This document shows positions 6,663 through 15,777 of a stretch of DNA of 64,000 bases, one piece after another. This DNA comes from Pelodictyon phaeoclathratiforme BU-1 (lineage in GTDB: Bacteria > Bacteroidota > Chlorobiia > Chlorobiales > Chlorobiaceae). A program made the translations under genes and the position numbers. Under the pieces are notes generated by a model. That model saw nothing but the letters and a program-made list of their open reading frames with translations. It was not told the origin of the DNA and did no database searches. Each line of letters opens with the position of its first letter. The first letter of the stretch is position 1. The stretch lies in the NCBI RefSeq assembly GCF_000020645.1, contig NC_011060.1, positions 1,316,501-1,380,500 of the forward strand, given 5' to 3'.

Positions 6663-8618
6663 ATGAACAAAAAAGTATTTCTCGTCGTTGTGGCCGGCTT
6701 GCTTTGCAGCAGGGGGCTTCTGGCTGAAGAGCAGCCAAAAAGCTTTACCGGAGAGGAGATGGTGGTTACTTCAAGCCGAGTTGAGGAGCCAAAGAAAAAT
6801 GTGACCTCCAACATTACCATTATCGGCAGGGAGGAAATTGAGCGCTCCTCAGCACAGGATCTCGGTGCACTGCTTGCCGAAAAGAATCTTGGACAAATCC
6901 AGAAATATCCCGGAACCTTGACTTCGGTTGGTATCAGAGGGTTCAGGAGTGAATCGCATGGTAACGATCTGATGGGCAAGGTGCTTGTGCTTGTTGACGG
7001 GCGTCGTGCCGGCACGGGCAATCTTGCCAAAATCATGACTGACAATGTTGAGCGCATCGAAATTATTCGTGGCCCGGCGGCCGTACAGTATGGTTCAGCA
7101 GCGATAGGAGGTGTTGTTAATGTCATTACAATCAGGGGTGAAGCGGCTCCCTCTCTCTTCATCGAACAGAACGTTGGAAGCAATGACTACTCAAAAACAG
7201 CCGTGGGCGCTCAGGGACGAGTCGGTAACCTTGATTTTTCAGGCAGCTTCTCAATTTCTGATTCAGGCGATTATTTAACCGGTTCCAATGAAAGGTATCT
7301 GAATACCGGTTACAGCGACCAGACCCTTGCGAGCTTCAATATTGGGTATGAGTTTTTGCCGGGACAGAGGGTTGGTATAAACTACCACTCTTTCGATGTT
7401 GAAAAAGCGGGCTCTCCCTCCTATCTGAGTCAGAATGATCTTTCCAGTTACACGGTCAATAATAATCACTCGCTCGATTTTATCTATGAGGGTTCATTGT
7501 CTGACAAGCGCTTTTCATGGATGGCCCGTTATTTTACCGGTATGGATGAATACCAGTATGTCGATCCCGTCTACTCCTATAAAAGCAGCAGCGATGTTGA
7601 CCAGAGAGGCGCACAGGCCCAGTTGACCTTTTCAAAAGAGTCGCTGAGGCTGACCGCTGGTGTTGACTGGCTGCAGTATGACCTTCAATCGACGCTTGTT
7701 CCTCTCTGGAGCAAATATGAGAATCCCGCCGCTTTTCTTCTTGGTAAATATGGCTTGTTCGATGACCGGTTGATTGTGACGGCGGGTATTCGTTATGATG
7801 ATTACAGGGTTGATATGGCCGAAGGCGAGGGAAGCTCAAGATCGAGTGATAATTTTTCGCAGCAGGCTGGCCTTGCCTGGCATCTCACTGATGTGCTGAA
7901 ACTCAGAGGCTCTTATGCTGAGGGATTCAGAATGCCCTCCGCAAGGGAGTTGGCTGGCCAGATCAACTCTTTCGGAAAAATCTATATCGGCAATCCCGAT
8001 CTGAATCCTGAGACCAGTGATACCTGGGAAGCGGGATTTGATGTCGTCAGCAAGGGGCTGAACTCCTCCTTCACCTGGTTCACCACCGACTATACCGGGA
8101 TGATCGAAACGGTTGCAACCGCACCAAATTCATTCACCTATCGCAATATAGGCAGTGCAAGGGTTTCAGGAATAGAATCGGAGCTTTCATGGAAACTGAA
8201 CGCCCTCTCTCCTTCATGGGTATTTGAGCCCTATGTCAATTACACGCATTTGCTCGAATACAAGGATAACGCTACAGGAAAACATCTGCTTTATACCCCG
8301 CAGTGGAATGCGAGTACCGGTCTGCGTCTTCGTGATATGAACGGCTTCAGCGCGGCATTTAGTGTGGCCTGTACCGGAAAGAGTATGATTCAGGATTATG
8401 AGAGTAGTTGGTCAGGACTCGTTGTCACGAAAGGCAGTTTTGCTGTCGCTAATGTGTCAGCTTCGAAGAGATTTTCGCTTGGTACGGAGGGAAAGAAGGG
8501 ATTGGGTATTACCCTGAAAGCAGAGGTCGATAATCTGTTTGATCGCCAGTACCAGTATGTAAAGGGGTACACGATGCCAGGTCGTACCGTTGTGTTTGGA
8601 TTGAAGGCTGATATTTGA
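6663..8618 (+). CDS. btuB: TonB-dependent outer membrane cobalamin receptor (BtuB-type)
   Basis: A 651-residue outer membrane transporter that imports cobamides using TonB energy. It has a signal peptide (residues 1-21), a TonB box region around EEMVVTSSR (about 29-37), and a plug domain with KNVTSNITIIGREEIE, DLGALLAEK, GIRGFRSESHGNDLMGKVLVLVDGRR and VERIEIIRGPAAVQYGSAAIGGVVNVIT, the standard plug signature. The rest is a 22-strand beta-barrel pattern with late barrel markers LNPETSDTWEAGFD and VDNLFDRQYQY. The substrate is inferred from the riboswitch upstream and the cobamide genes downstream; a sequence-only call would be BtuB-like. GTGAAAAAAAC before the ATG is a weak ribosome site. Confidence 0.9.
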   Translation: MNKKVFLVVVAGLLCSRGLLAEEQPKSFTGEEMVVTSSRVEEPKKNVTSNITIIGREEIERSSAQDLGALLAEKNLGQIQKYPGTLTSVGIRGFRSESHGNDLMGKVLVLVDGRRAGTGNLAKIMTDNVERIEIIRGPAAVQYGSAAIGGVVNVITIRGEAAPSLFIEQNVGSNDYSKTAVGAQGRVGNLDFSGSFSISDSGDYLTGSNERYLNTGYSDQTLASFNIGYEFLPGQRVGINYHSFDVEKAGSPSYLSQNDLSSYTVNNNHSLDFIYEGSLSDKRFSWMARYFTGMDEYQYVDPVYSYKSSSDVDQRGAQAQLTFSKESLRLTAGVDWLQYDLQSTLVPLWSKYENPAAFLLGKYGLFDDRLIVTAGIRYDDYRVDMAEGEGSSRSSDNFSQQAGLAWHLTDVLKLRGSYAEGFRMPSARELAGQINSFGKIYIGNPDLNPETSDTWEAGFDVVSKGLNSSFTWFTTDYTGMIETVATAPNSFTYRNIGSARVSGIESELSWKLNALSPSWVFEPYVNYTHLLEYKDNATGKHLLYTPQWNASTGLRLRDMNGFSAAFSVACTGKSMIQDYESSWSGLVVTKGSFAVANVSASKRFSLGTEGKKGLGITLKAEVDNLFDRQYQYVKGYTMPGRTVVFGLKADI

Positions 8619-8705
8619 AGCATTTTTATCAATACGTTGTTGTGGGCAACAAGGGTGATTGATGAATGGCCCTGCTGTCCGCTCTGACACTGACATGAGA
8701 GGAAC

Positions 8706-9365
8706 ATGAGTAACCTGACAACAAACATGACCATTACCGAGGCGGAAAGAGAGGCTCTCTACAAGGTGATTTACAGCCGACGCGATGTCCGTGGACAGTT
8801 CCTGCCCGACATGGTGCCGGATGAGGTGATAGCACGCCTCCTTGATGCAGCGCATCATGCCCCAAGTGTCGGCTTTATGCAGCCGTGGGATTTTATTGTG
8901 GTGAAAGATGTTGAGACACGCCGAAAAGTGAAGGAGGGGTTTGAGATTGCCCATGCGGAGGCGGCCGGAATGTTCGGCGGTGAAAGGCAGGATGCTTACC
9001 GTACCTTCAAGCTTGAAGGGATCATGGAGTCGGCGCTCGGAATCTGCGTCACCTGTGATCGTTCGCGCAGCGGGGAGGTGGTGATTGGGCGGACAGCGAA
9101 CCCGGAGATGGATCTCTACAGTTCGGTCTGTGCGGTGCAGAACCTCTGGCTTGCGGCAAGGGCTGAAAATCTCGGTGTTGGCTGGGTCAGCATTGTCCAT
9201 CACGATCATATCCGTGAGGCGCTTGGTATTCCTGACCATATTGTGCCGGTGGCCTATCTCACCGTGGGCTATGTCAGCTTTTTTCATGCAACGCCGGAAC
9301 TTGAGCAGGCGGGCTGGCTACCGAGAATGGAGCTTGAAACTCTTGTCCATCACGAAACATGGTAA
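8706..9365 (+). CDS. bluB: 5,6-dimethylbenzimidazole synthase (BluB)
   Basis: A 219-residue nitroreductase-fold flavoprotein that cleaves reduced FMN with O2 to make 5,6-dimethylbenzimidazole, the lower ligand of B12. The FMN-binding start YSRRDVRGQF (about residues 18-27) contains the conserved Asp of BluB, HHAPSVGFMQPWDF follows, and GVGWVSIVHHD near 157-167 keeps the catalytic-type Ser. The tail LEQAGWLPRMEL is typical of BluB and not of general nitroreductases. The last 7 bases overlap the cbiP start, so the pair is co-translated. Because the known reaction needs O2, its presence in a presumed strict anaerobe is notable. Confidence 0.9.
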   Translation: MSNLTTNMTITEAEREALYKVIYSRRDVRGQFLPDMVPDEVIARLLDAAHHAPSVGFMQPWDFIVVKDVETRRKVKEGFEIAHAEAAGMFGGERQDAYRTFKLEGIMESALGICVTCDRSRSGEVVIGRTANPEMDLYSSVCAVQNLWLAARAENLGVGWVSIVHHDHIREALGIPDHIVPVAYLTVGYVSFFHATPELEQAGWLPRMELETLVHHETW

Positions 9366-10870
9366 AAGCTGAACATGAGTCACGGGCTCTTGCCATCTTT
9401 GGCACCGCTTCTGACGTCGGCAAAAGCATTGTTGCTACGGCGCTCTGCCGGATTTTCAACAACGCAGGCATCGATGTTGCACCCTACAAGGCGCAGAACA
9501 TGTCTAACAACTCCGGTGTCACTCCGGACGGCTGTGAAATCGGTCGAGCGCAGATTGTCCAGGCCGAGGCCGCCAGGGTTGTGCCAACGGCTGATATGAA
9601 CCCCGTGCTCCTGAAACCGAACTCCGATACCGGAGCGCAGGTGGTGTTGCAGGGAAAAGTCTGTTCGACGGAGACGGCGAAGGGCTATTTCAGGGATACC
9701 TCCCTCTGGGCTGAGGCTGCCCGTGAAAGTCTTGAACGGCTTATGAAGCGCCATGAAGTGGTGGTTATCGAAGGGGCTGGTTCCTGTGCCGAGATGAACC
9801 TGTACGACCGCGATTTTGTCAATTTCAGAACAGCAAGACTCTCTGGCGCATCCGTTATTCTTGTCGCAGATATTGACCGTGGGGGAGTTTTCGGTCAGGT
9901 GGTTGGAACGCTTGCCGTTCTTCCTGCCGAAGATCGCGCACTGGTTAAAGGGGTTATCATCAACCGCTTTCGAGGGGATATCGATCTGTTTCGTGATGGC
10001 GTGGAGATGCTTGAATCGATGACCGGAATTCCGGTGCTCGGGGTTATCCCATATTTCAGGGGCTTTGCCATTGATGCCGAAGATGCCGTACCGCTCTCGG
10101 CCAAGGTCGATCCTGCAGGCGGCCCTGAAGAGGGTAAAATCGGGGTTGCAGCTATCTATTTTCCCCATATCTCCAATTTTACCGATCTTTCGCCGCTTGA
10201 GCATGATCCGGCGGTTGAGCTGCACTATCTCCACTACCCGAGGTCACTGAAAGGGTATAAGGCGCTCATTCTTCCGGGGTCAAAAAATGTGCGGGGCGAT
10301 CTTGCCTGGCTTTACTCACTTGGCTGGGAGGCTGAAATCCGGGCCTTCAGGGCAGAGGGGGGGATCATCATGGGTATTTGCGGAGGTTACCAGATGCTCG
10401 GGAACTCCATTGCTGATCCTTATGGGGTTGAAGGTTCTGCTGGCACAACAAAGGCACTCGCACTGCTCGATGTTGAAACGGTGCTTGAACAGGATAAATG
10501 CCTTGCAAATGCAAGGGGTACTGTTATCGGAACAAGCGCAGAAGCTTCAGGGTATGAGATTCATATGGGCCGAAGTGTTGTTTCCGATCTCTGCACGCCT
10601 TTCATCAGGGTAACGGCTCGGAACAACCGCCCGGAGGATGAGCTTGACGGAGCGGTGAGCAGTGACGGCAGGGTAATGGGCAGCTACTTTCATGCTCTTT
10701 TCGATGAATCGTCTGTCAAGCAGTGGTTTCTCTCTCTTTTGGAACCATCATACAGGCTCCAAAAGCATGAAAAGGGTCGTCAGGAGAGCTATGAACTGCT
10801 TGCGGATCACTTCTCCAGCCACCTTGACCTGAACAAAATTTTTACCATCATTGACAAGGTGCATTCATGA
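9359..10870 (+). CDS. cbiP: Cobyric acid synthase (CobQ/CbiP)
   Basis: This 503-residue amidotransferase adds four amide groups to adenosylcobyrinic acid diamide, using ATP and glutamine. The N-terminal dethiobiotin-synthase-like ATPase has FGTASDVGKSIVATAL (about residues 14-29), YKAQNMSNNS, and VVIEGAGSCAEMNL near 135-148. The C-terminal type-1 glutaminase domain starts near 260; IMGICGGYQML near 337-347 holds the nucleophilic Cys and GSYFHALFD near 438-446 the His. Length is normal. It starts at 9359, inside the last codons of bluB, and ends overlapping the next gene by four bases (ATGA), consistent with one transcript. Confidence 0.95.
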   Translation: MVKAEHESRALAIFGTASDVGKSIVATALCRIFNNAGIDVAPYKAQNMSNNSGVTPDGCEIGRAQIVQAEAARVVPTADMNPVLLKPNSDTGAQVVLQGKVCSTETAKGYFRDTSLWAEAARESLERLMKRHEVVVIEGAGSCAEMNLYDRDFVNFRTARLSGASVILVADIDRGGVFGQVVGTLAVLPAEDRALVKGVIINRFRGDIDLFRDGVEMLESMTGIPVLGVIPYFRGFAIDAEDAVPLSAKVDPAGGPEEGKIGVAAIYFPHISNFTDLSPLEHDPAVELHYLHYPRSLKGYKALILPGSKNVRGDLAWLYSLGWEAEIRAFRAEGGIIMGICGGYQMLGNSIADPYGVEGSAGTTKALALLDVETVLEQDKCLANARGTVIGTSAEASGYEIHMGRSVVSDLCTPFIRVTARNNRPEDELDGAVSSDGRVMGSYFHALFDESSVKQWFLSLLEPSYRLQKHEKGRQESYELLADHFSSHLDLNKIFTIIDKVHS

Positions 10871-11949
10871 CCACTCTCTATCATCATCAGCATGGTGGGG
10901 CGAACCTCAATCATGCTGCTCAGGTGAGCGGGACGGCGCTTGATTTCAGCGTCAATATCAGTCCCCTCTCTCCTCCTCTTGGCGCTCTTTCGCTCGACTC
11001 TTTTGCTCTTCAGGCCTATCCTTCGATTGATGGCCAGGGTATAAAAACGTTTTATAAAGGGAAGTTTGGTTTCGATGGCGCTATGGTGCTTCCCCTCAAT
11101 GGTGCGATTGAAGGGATCTACCTGCTTCCGAGGGCTCTCGGGCTTCGCCGTCTTCTGCTGCTCACCCCCTCCTTTTACGAGTACGAAAGGGCGGGAAGGA
11201 TGGCTGGCGCAGAGATTACGTTTCTTCCTCTTGCCCCTGAAAACGGCTTTCAGTTGCCCTCCATTGAGCTGCTGGCCGATGCCCTGCTTCATGCCGACGC
11301 TTTTGTTGCGGCAAATCCCAACAACCCTACGGGAACGGAGGCGCCTCCAGAGATGATCATGGCGCTGGCAAGCCGTTTTCCCGACAAGTGGTTTATTCTT
11401 GATGAGGCTTTTATCCAGTTTACTCCTGCTTTCCCCGACAACTCCCTGATGGGGAAGGTGCTGGCGCTGAAAAATGTCATTGTGCTGCACTCGCTCACCA
11501 AATTCTATGCACTGCCGGGGTTGCGCCTTGGAGCTGTGATTGCCCATCCCGACATTATCCGGAGATTGCTCAACTACAAGGAGCCCTGGACGGTCAATGC
11601 CATTGCCGAGTCGGTTGCTCCATTGCTGCTTGAGTGCGGCGCTTATGAAGAGGCGCTGCGTGAGATGATTTTTTCTGAACGAAAGAGGATCGCCGAGTCG
11701 TTTTCGACTATTGATGGAATGAGAGTTGTCGGTGGAGCTGCCAATTTTTTCCTGGTTCAATGGAAAGGCGGCTGCTCACTTGATGCATTGCTTCCTTATC
11801 TTGAGGGCAAAGGTATTTATGTCAGGGATTGCCGGAATTTTTCCGGTCTTGAGGAGAACTATTTCCGCTTTGCTGTGAGGAGCCCCGGGGAGAACAGCGC
11901 TCTCCTTGATGCCCTCCGGGCAGCTTCCGCTTCACTACAATCTTGTTGA
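10867..11949 (+). CDS. cobD: L-threonine-O-3-phosphate decarboxylase (CobD-type, class II aminotransferase fold)
   Basis: A 360-residue PLP enzyme expected to make (R)-1-aminopropan-2-ol O-2-phosphate, the linker of the nucleotide loop. The opening YHHQHGGANLNHAAQ and DFSVNISPLSPP are typical of CobD and separate it from HisC. PLP-site motifs are ANPNNPTG near 152-159, WFILDEAFIQF near 177-187 with the ring-binding Asp, and HSLTKFYALPGLRLG near 207-221 carrying the Schiff-base Lys. It overlaps cbiP by four bases and is followed by cbiB, whose product uses its product. The HisC paralogue is the main alternative; the context makes CobD much more likely. Confidence 0.9.
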   Translation: MTTLYHHQHGGANLNHAAQVSGTALDFSVNISPLSPPLGALSLDSFALQAYPSIDGQGIKTFYKGKFGFDGAMVLPLNGAIEGIYLLPRALGLRRLLLLTPSFYEYERAGRMAGAEITFLPLAPENGFQLPSIELLADALLHADAFVAANPNNPTGTEAPPEMIMALASRFPDKWFILDEAFIQFTPAFPDNSLMGKVLALKNVIVLHSLTKFYALPGLRLGAVIAHPDIIRRLLNYKEPWTVNAIAESVAPLLLECGAYEEALREMIFSERKRIAESFSTIDGMRVVGGAANFFLVQWKGGCSLDALLPYLEGKGIYVRDCRNFSGLEENYFRFAVRSPGENSALLDALRAASASLQSC

Positions 11950-11956
11950 GTCGTTT

Positions 11957-12916
11957 ATGAACTTTATGAATGAGTTTATACTCCCGTTAGCCTTTACGCT
12001 TGATCTTCTGTTTGGCGATCCTCGCTGGATCTCTCATCCTGTTCAGTGGATAGGCTGGTTTGCCCATATTACCGAGGAGCGGTTGCGTCTTACCCGTCTG
12101 CCGCTTCGTCTGGCCGGGATTCTCGCCGTTATCATTGTTGTGGGCGCTTCTGCCGGATCAGCCTGGCTTCTTATTGCCATGGCCAGCCAACTGCATCGTG
12201 TGGCAGGGTTAGCCGTTGGGATCTACCTGCTTTTCAGCTCGTTTGCAGTCAGGTCTCTTGGTGACCATGCCGGGGCGGTACAGGCCGCGCTTGAAGCGGG
12301 TGACAAAGAACTGGCCCGCCAGAAGGTTGCCTTAATGGTTGGTCGAGATACGGCCTCTCTGGATGAAGGTGGCATAGCGCTTGCTGCAACAGAGAGTGTC
12401 GCTGAAAACTCCGTTGACGGAGTCACCGCCCCCTTGTTCTATGCGCTGCTTTTTGGCCCGGTCGGAGCAATAGCCTATAAAGCGATCAATACCCTTGATT
12501 CCACCTTCGGGTATAAAAATGAGCGTTATCTGGAGTTCGGATGGGCATCAGCAAAGCTGGATGATCTGGCCAACTATTTTCCTGCACGATTGACTGTCAT
12601 CCTGATAGCTGTTGCGGCGGTGATCGGCAAACTCAGGTTTTTTGATATCTTCAAATCGGTCTGGAAGGGAGCGCGGCTGCACGCCAGTCCCAATGCCGGT
12701 TACCCGGAATCAGCATTTGCCGGAGCCCTTGGCGTCACCTTTGGCGGCCAGCGCAGTTATGGCGGTGTTGTGGAGCACGCCCCCCTGCTTGGCGTCAAGC
12801 CGGGGAAGTGCACCGCACTTGTCATCCGCCAGAGTATTGCGCTGATGTGGATGACCGCTGTGCTCTTTCTTGGCGCAGGCATGGGTATCAGGATTTTGAT
12901 ACAATCAGCGGGTTGA
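11957..12916 (+). CDS. cbiB: Adenosylcobinamide-phosphate synthase (CbiB/CobD-family membrane protein)
   Basis: An integral membrane enzyme that attaches aminopropanol phosphate to adenosylcobyric acid. FTLDLLFGDPRWISHPVQW at the N-terminus is the family signature. Hydrophobic segments follow at about residues 45-65, 72-95, 160-175, 200-220 and 300-318. Conserved polar text includes GRDTASLDEGGIALAATESVAEN, DGVTAPLFY and NTLDSTFGYKNERYLEFGWASAKLDD. The frame is open upstream to 11906, inside cobD, but the family begins close to MNEFILPL, so ATG 11957 (or 11966) is preferred. It follows cobD with a 7-base gap. Confidence 0.93.
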   Translation: MNFMNEFILPLAFTLDLLFGDPRWISHPVQWIGWFAHITEERLRLTRLPLRLAGILAVIIVVGASAGSAWLLIAMASQLHRVAGLAVGIYLLFSSFAVRSLGDHAGAVQAALEAGDKELARQKVALMVGRDTASLDEGGIALAATESVAENSVDGVTAPLFYALLFGPVGAIAYKAINTLDSTFGYKNERYLEFGWASAKLDDLANYFPARLTVILIAVAAVIGKLRFFDIFKSVWKGARLHASPNAGYPESAFAGALGVTFGGQRSYGGVVEHAPLLGVKPGKCTALVIRQSIALMWMTAVLFLGAGMGIRILIQSAG

Positions 12917-12937
12917 ACCCCAATAATATATGATGTT

Positions 12938-13468
12938 ATGAAACAACAACGTATTCTGCTCTTCACTGGAAACGGCAAGGGAAAAAGTACAGCGGCATTC
13001 GGGATGCTGGCAAGAGCGCTGGGCCACGGTATGCGTGCCAGAGTGATCCAGTTTGTTAAATCTGACGATTCGGTTGGCGAACAGAAATTTTTCCGCAATC
13101 TTGACGGGGTGGAATGGGAGCAGTTCGGCGAGGGATTTCTTCCGAGAGATCCTGAAAGTCCGAAAATGGAACTGCACCGGATTGCGGCGCGTAAAGGGCT
13201 TGATGCAGCCATCGCCGCGCTGCATGCATCTGATTTCGACTTTGTGTTGCTTGATGAACTCTGTTTCGCTCTTGGCCAGAATCTTATCCCCCTTGATCCT
13301 CTGCTTGAGGCGCTCCGTTCCGAAGGAGGGAGTGGCAAGATTGTGGTGATGACGGGCAGAAATGCTCCGGAAGCGCTTGTTGCTGCCGCCGATACGGTTA
13401 CAGAAATGAAGATGATCAAGCATGGTTATGAACAGGGGATTCCGGCACAAAAGGGTGTGGAAAACTGA
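12938..13468 (+). CDS. cobO: Cob(I)yrinic acid a,c-diamide adenosyltransferase (CobO/BtuR type)
   Basis: A 176-residue P-loop enzyme that transfers the 5-prime-deoxyadenosyl group from ATP to the cobalt of corrinoids. LLFTGNGKGKSTAAFGM near residues 7-23 is the characteristic P-loop, followed by RARVIQFVKSD, and FDFVLLDELCFAL near 101-113, the Walker-B-like region; VVMTGRNAPEAL near 128-139 and the ADTVTEMKMIKHGYEQG tail are also typical. Its stop shares one base with the start of btuC (TGATG). In a salvage setting it would adenosylate imported cobamides or cobinamide. Confidence 0.95.
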   Translation: MKQQRILLFTGNGKGKSTAAFGMLARALGHGMRARVIQFVKSDDSVGEQKFFRNLDGVEWEQFGEGFLPRDPESPKMELHRIAARKGLDAAIAALHASDFDFVLLDELCFALGQNLIPLDPLLEALRSEGGSGKIVVMTGRNAPEALVAAADTVTEMKMIKHGYEQGIPAQKGVEN

Positions 13469-14505
13469 TGGGCATGAAGGGTTCTCCGATATGCGCTGAT
13501 AACAGCTTTACCGGTAAAGGCAAGGTGAGGACAACGGTGAGGATTGTGCTCTTTTTTGCGGCTCTCCTCCTTTTGCTCGCCCTCTCCATGCTTCTCGGTC
13601 CATCCGGTATCGGCATTCCGGATATGCAATCACCATCGGGAAACGCAATTCTTTCGCTCCGCTTCAGCCGTCTTTTGATGGGGATGATGACCGGTGCAGC
13701 GCTCTCGGCATCCGGTGTGGTCTTTCAGGCGCTTCTGCGCAATCCTCTTGCCGAGCCCTATGTTTTGGGGGTCAGCGGCGGGGCCGGTCTTGGAGCAACC
13801 CTCACCATTCTTGCCGGGTCGGGTCTGCTAACCACTCTCGGTCTGCCAGTTGTCGCCTTTATTTCTGCTGTTCTGACGCTGATGGTGGTCTATGGGATTG
13901 CAAGCCAGGGATCGAGTGGCCAGCCCTCTGTGTACAGCCTGATTCTCAGCGGCGTTATCGTAAGCTCGATCTGTTCAAGCATCGTCATGTTTCTGGTCTC
14001 TACGGCAAGTGTTGAGGGGATGCACAATGTTATCTGGTGGATGCTCGGCAGTCTGCAGCCGGTCACCGCCAGCCAGCAACTCCTCTCCGCTGGTCTTATT
14101 TTTGCCGGTCTTGGCGGAATCTGGATTCTCTCTCCTCAGCTCAACGCGCTTGCACTTGGTCGCGAGATGGCCCATTATCAGGGATTGCGTGCCGACTTTG
14201 TGATTGTCATCGGCCTTCTCTTTGCAACGCTGCTTGCCGCAACCGCCGTCTCCCTTTCCGGCATGATCGGTTTTGTCGGCCTTATTGTGCCCCATGTCAT
14301 GCGGGCCCTCTTCGGACCGGATCACCGCAAGCTTGTTCCTCTCGCCGCTCTTGGTGGGGGAGCTTTTCTGGTTTTGTGTGATGCCGTGGCCCGTACCCTG
14401 CTTGCTCCAATCGAGATACCGGTCGGTGTGGTGACCGCCCTTGCCGGGGGCCCATTTTTTCTCATTATTCTCCAGCGGAGAATGAAACAGGCCTGGATAG
14501 CATAG
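13468..14505 (+). CDS. btuC: Cobalamin ABC transporter permease (BtuC/FecCD family)
   Basis: A 345-residue inner membrane permease with about ten hydrophobic helices. Family text includes LSLRFSRLLMGMMTGAALSASGVVFQALLRNPLAEPYVLGVSGGAGLG near the N-terminal third (given here in part only as landmarks), SGVIVSSICSS, WWMLGSL, and the coupling region GFVGLIVPHVMR near 272-283 with PDHRKLVPLAALGG after it. Starts at 13468, sharing a base with the cobO stop; btuD follows after one base. Substrate specificity is from context, since FecCD permeases also move haem and siderophores. No periplasmic binding protein (btuF) gene is in the operon. Confidence 0.88.
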   Translation: MGMKGSPICADNSFTGKGKVRTTVRIVLFFAALLLLLALSMLLGPSGIGIPDMQSPSGNAILSLRFSRLLMGMMTGAALSASGVVFQALLRNPLAEPYVLGVSGGAGLGATLTILAGSGLLTTLGLPVVAFISAVLTLMVVYGIASQGSSGQPSVYSLILSGVIVSSICSSIVMFLVSTASVEGMHNVIWWMLGSLQPVTASQQLLSAGLIFAGLGGIWILSPQLNALALGREMAHYQGLRADFVIVIGLLFATLLAATAVSLSGMIGFVGLIVPHVMRALFGPDHRKLVPLAALGGGAFLVLCDAVARTLLAPIEIPVGVVTALAGGPFFLIILQRRMKQAWIA

Positions 14506-14506
14506 T

Positions 14507-15772
14507 ATGGAACAGGAAGCCTTGACATTCAGGAATGTTTCCGCCGGATACAAGCAGAGACGGGTGCTCGATAACGTGAGTTTCACGGTAAAGGAGGGGG
14601 AGTTTGTCTCGCTTATCGGCCCCAACGGCTGCGGAAAAAGTACCCTTTTAAAAACCGCAGCCGCACTGCTGAAACCCCTCTCAGGCAAGGTTGAGCTTTT
14701 CGGGCAGGATGTTCAGCACATCAAGCCTGCCGTTCGCGCATCCCTGCTCGGCGTTGTTCCGCAGAAGATCGATTCGCCAATGGCCTTTACTGTCAGCCAG
14801 ATTGTGATGAATGGCCGAATCAGCTCCATGGGGTGGTGGGGAACTCCCTCTTCGCTCGATCATGACCTTGTTGAGCGCTCCATGATTTATACCGATGTTC
14901 TTGGGTTGCGCGACCGCTTCTTTACCGAGCTGAGCGGGGGAGAGCAGCAGCGCGTTGCCCTCGCCATGGTGCTTGCACAGGAGCCGAAAATCATCATGCT
15001 CGATGAGTCAATTTCCCACCTCGATATCAACCATCGCCAGGAGGTGCTTCAGATTCTGATGAACCTGAACCGCGAAAAGCGGATGACCATTCTGCTGGTG
15101 AGCCATGACCTGACGCTCTCTGCCGGAATCTCCGACCGATTTCTGCTGATGGAGGCTGGCACCGTTGCAAAAGCGGGAACGCCAGCCGAGGTGCTGGAGC
15201 CTGCATTGCTGAGCCGGGTCTATGATTGCGACCTTACGGTGCAGCAGGATCCCTATACCGGTTATCTTCAGGTATCGGGAGCGATTGACAGTCTGAGGCG
15301 GCGCCGGAAGCTGGAGAGGAGTGTTCATGTTATTGCTGGCGGGGGAAGCGGCATTGAGCTTTATCGCAGGCTCCTCATTGAGGGGTACGAGGTGACCAGC
15401 GGTGTTTTAAATCGCCTTGATTCTGATGCCGAAGCGGCCAGGGCGCTCAACATCCCCGTTGTGCTTGAACAGCCTTTTTCGCCGGTCGGCGCTGCGGCCA
15501 TTGCAAAAGCGATGGAGATGATTACGAATGCTGACGCTGTGGTGCTCAGTCAGGTGCCTTTTGGTTCAGGAAATCTGGTCAATCTTCAGCTTGCCGAAGA
15601 GGCGCTCAAACGAGGCAAAACCGTGTTGCTTGCCGCCGGTATCGGCGAAAGGGACTATACCGAGGGAAAGGCGGCTGTTGATTTCGCCGCCCGTCTGAAG
15701 CGTTCCGGCGCGCTCAACTGGCACTCCATTCATGAGCTGGTAGCCCAGCTTCAGCAACAATTACACCACTGA
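14507..15772 (+). CDS. btuD: Cobalamin ABC transporter ATPase (BtuD type) with a C-terminal nucleotide-binding-like extension
   Basis: A 421-residue protein, about 160 longer than E. coli BtuD. Residues 1-255 are a full ABC ATPase: Walker A GPNGCGKSTLL near 37-47, Q-loop region VVPQKIDSP, signature LSGGEQQRVALAM near 142-154, Walker B KIIMLDESISHLD near 161-173, and the switch His in LLVSHDLTL. From about residue 272 a second domain follows: VIAGGGSGIELYRRLLIEG, then VLNRLDSDAEAARALNIPVV and DAVVLSQVPFGSGNLVN. A Rossmann-like fold is suggested. The same extension is known on corrinoid transporter ATPases of other anaerobes, so it may sense or handle corrinoid. It is followed by the cbiR-like gene after five bases. 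Confidence 0.88.
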   Translation: MEQEALTFRNVSAGYKQRRVLDNVSFTVKEGEFVSLIGPNGCGKSTLLKTAAALLKPLSGKVELFGQDVQHIKPAVRASLLGVVPQKIDSPMAFTVSQIVMNGRISSMGWWGTPSSLDHDLVERSMIYTDVLGLRDRFFTELSGGEQQRVALAMVLAQEPKIIMLDESISHLDINHRQEVLQILMNLNREKRMTILLVSHDLTLSAGISDRFLLMEAGTVAKAGTPAEVLEPALLSRVYDCDLTVQQDPYTGYLQVSGAIDSLRRRRKLERSVHVIAGGGSGIELYRRLLIEGYEVTSGVLNRLDSDAEAARALNIPVVLEQPFSPVGAAAIAKAMEMITNADAVVLSQVPFGSGNLVNLQLAEEALKRGKTVLLAAGIGERDYTEGKAAVDFAARLKRSGALNWHSIHELVAQLQQQLHH

Positions 15773-15777
15773 AAATC

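Noticed and set aside
10807..11760. 317-codon minus-strand open frame
   Set aside because: Antisense of cobD; no protein-like features.
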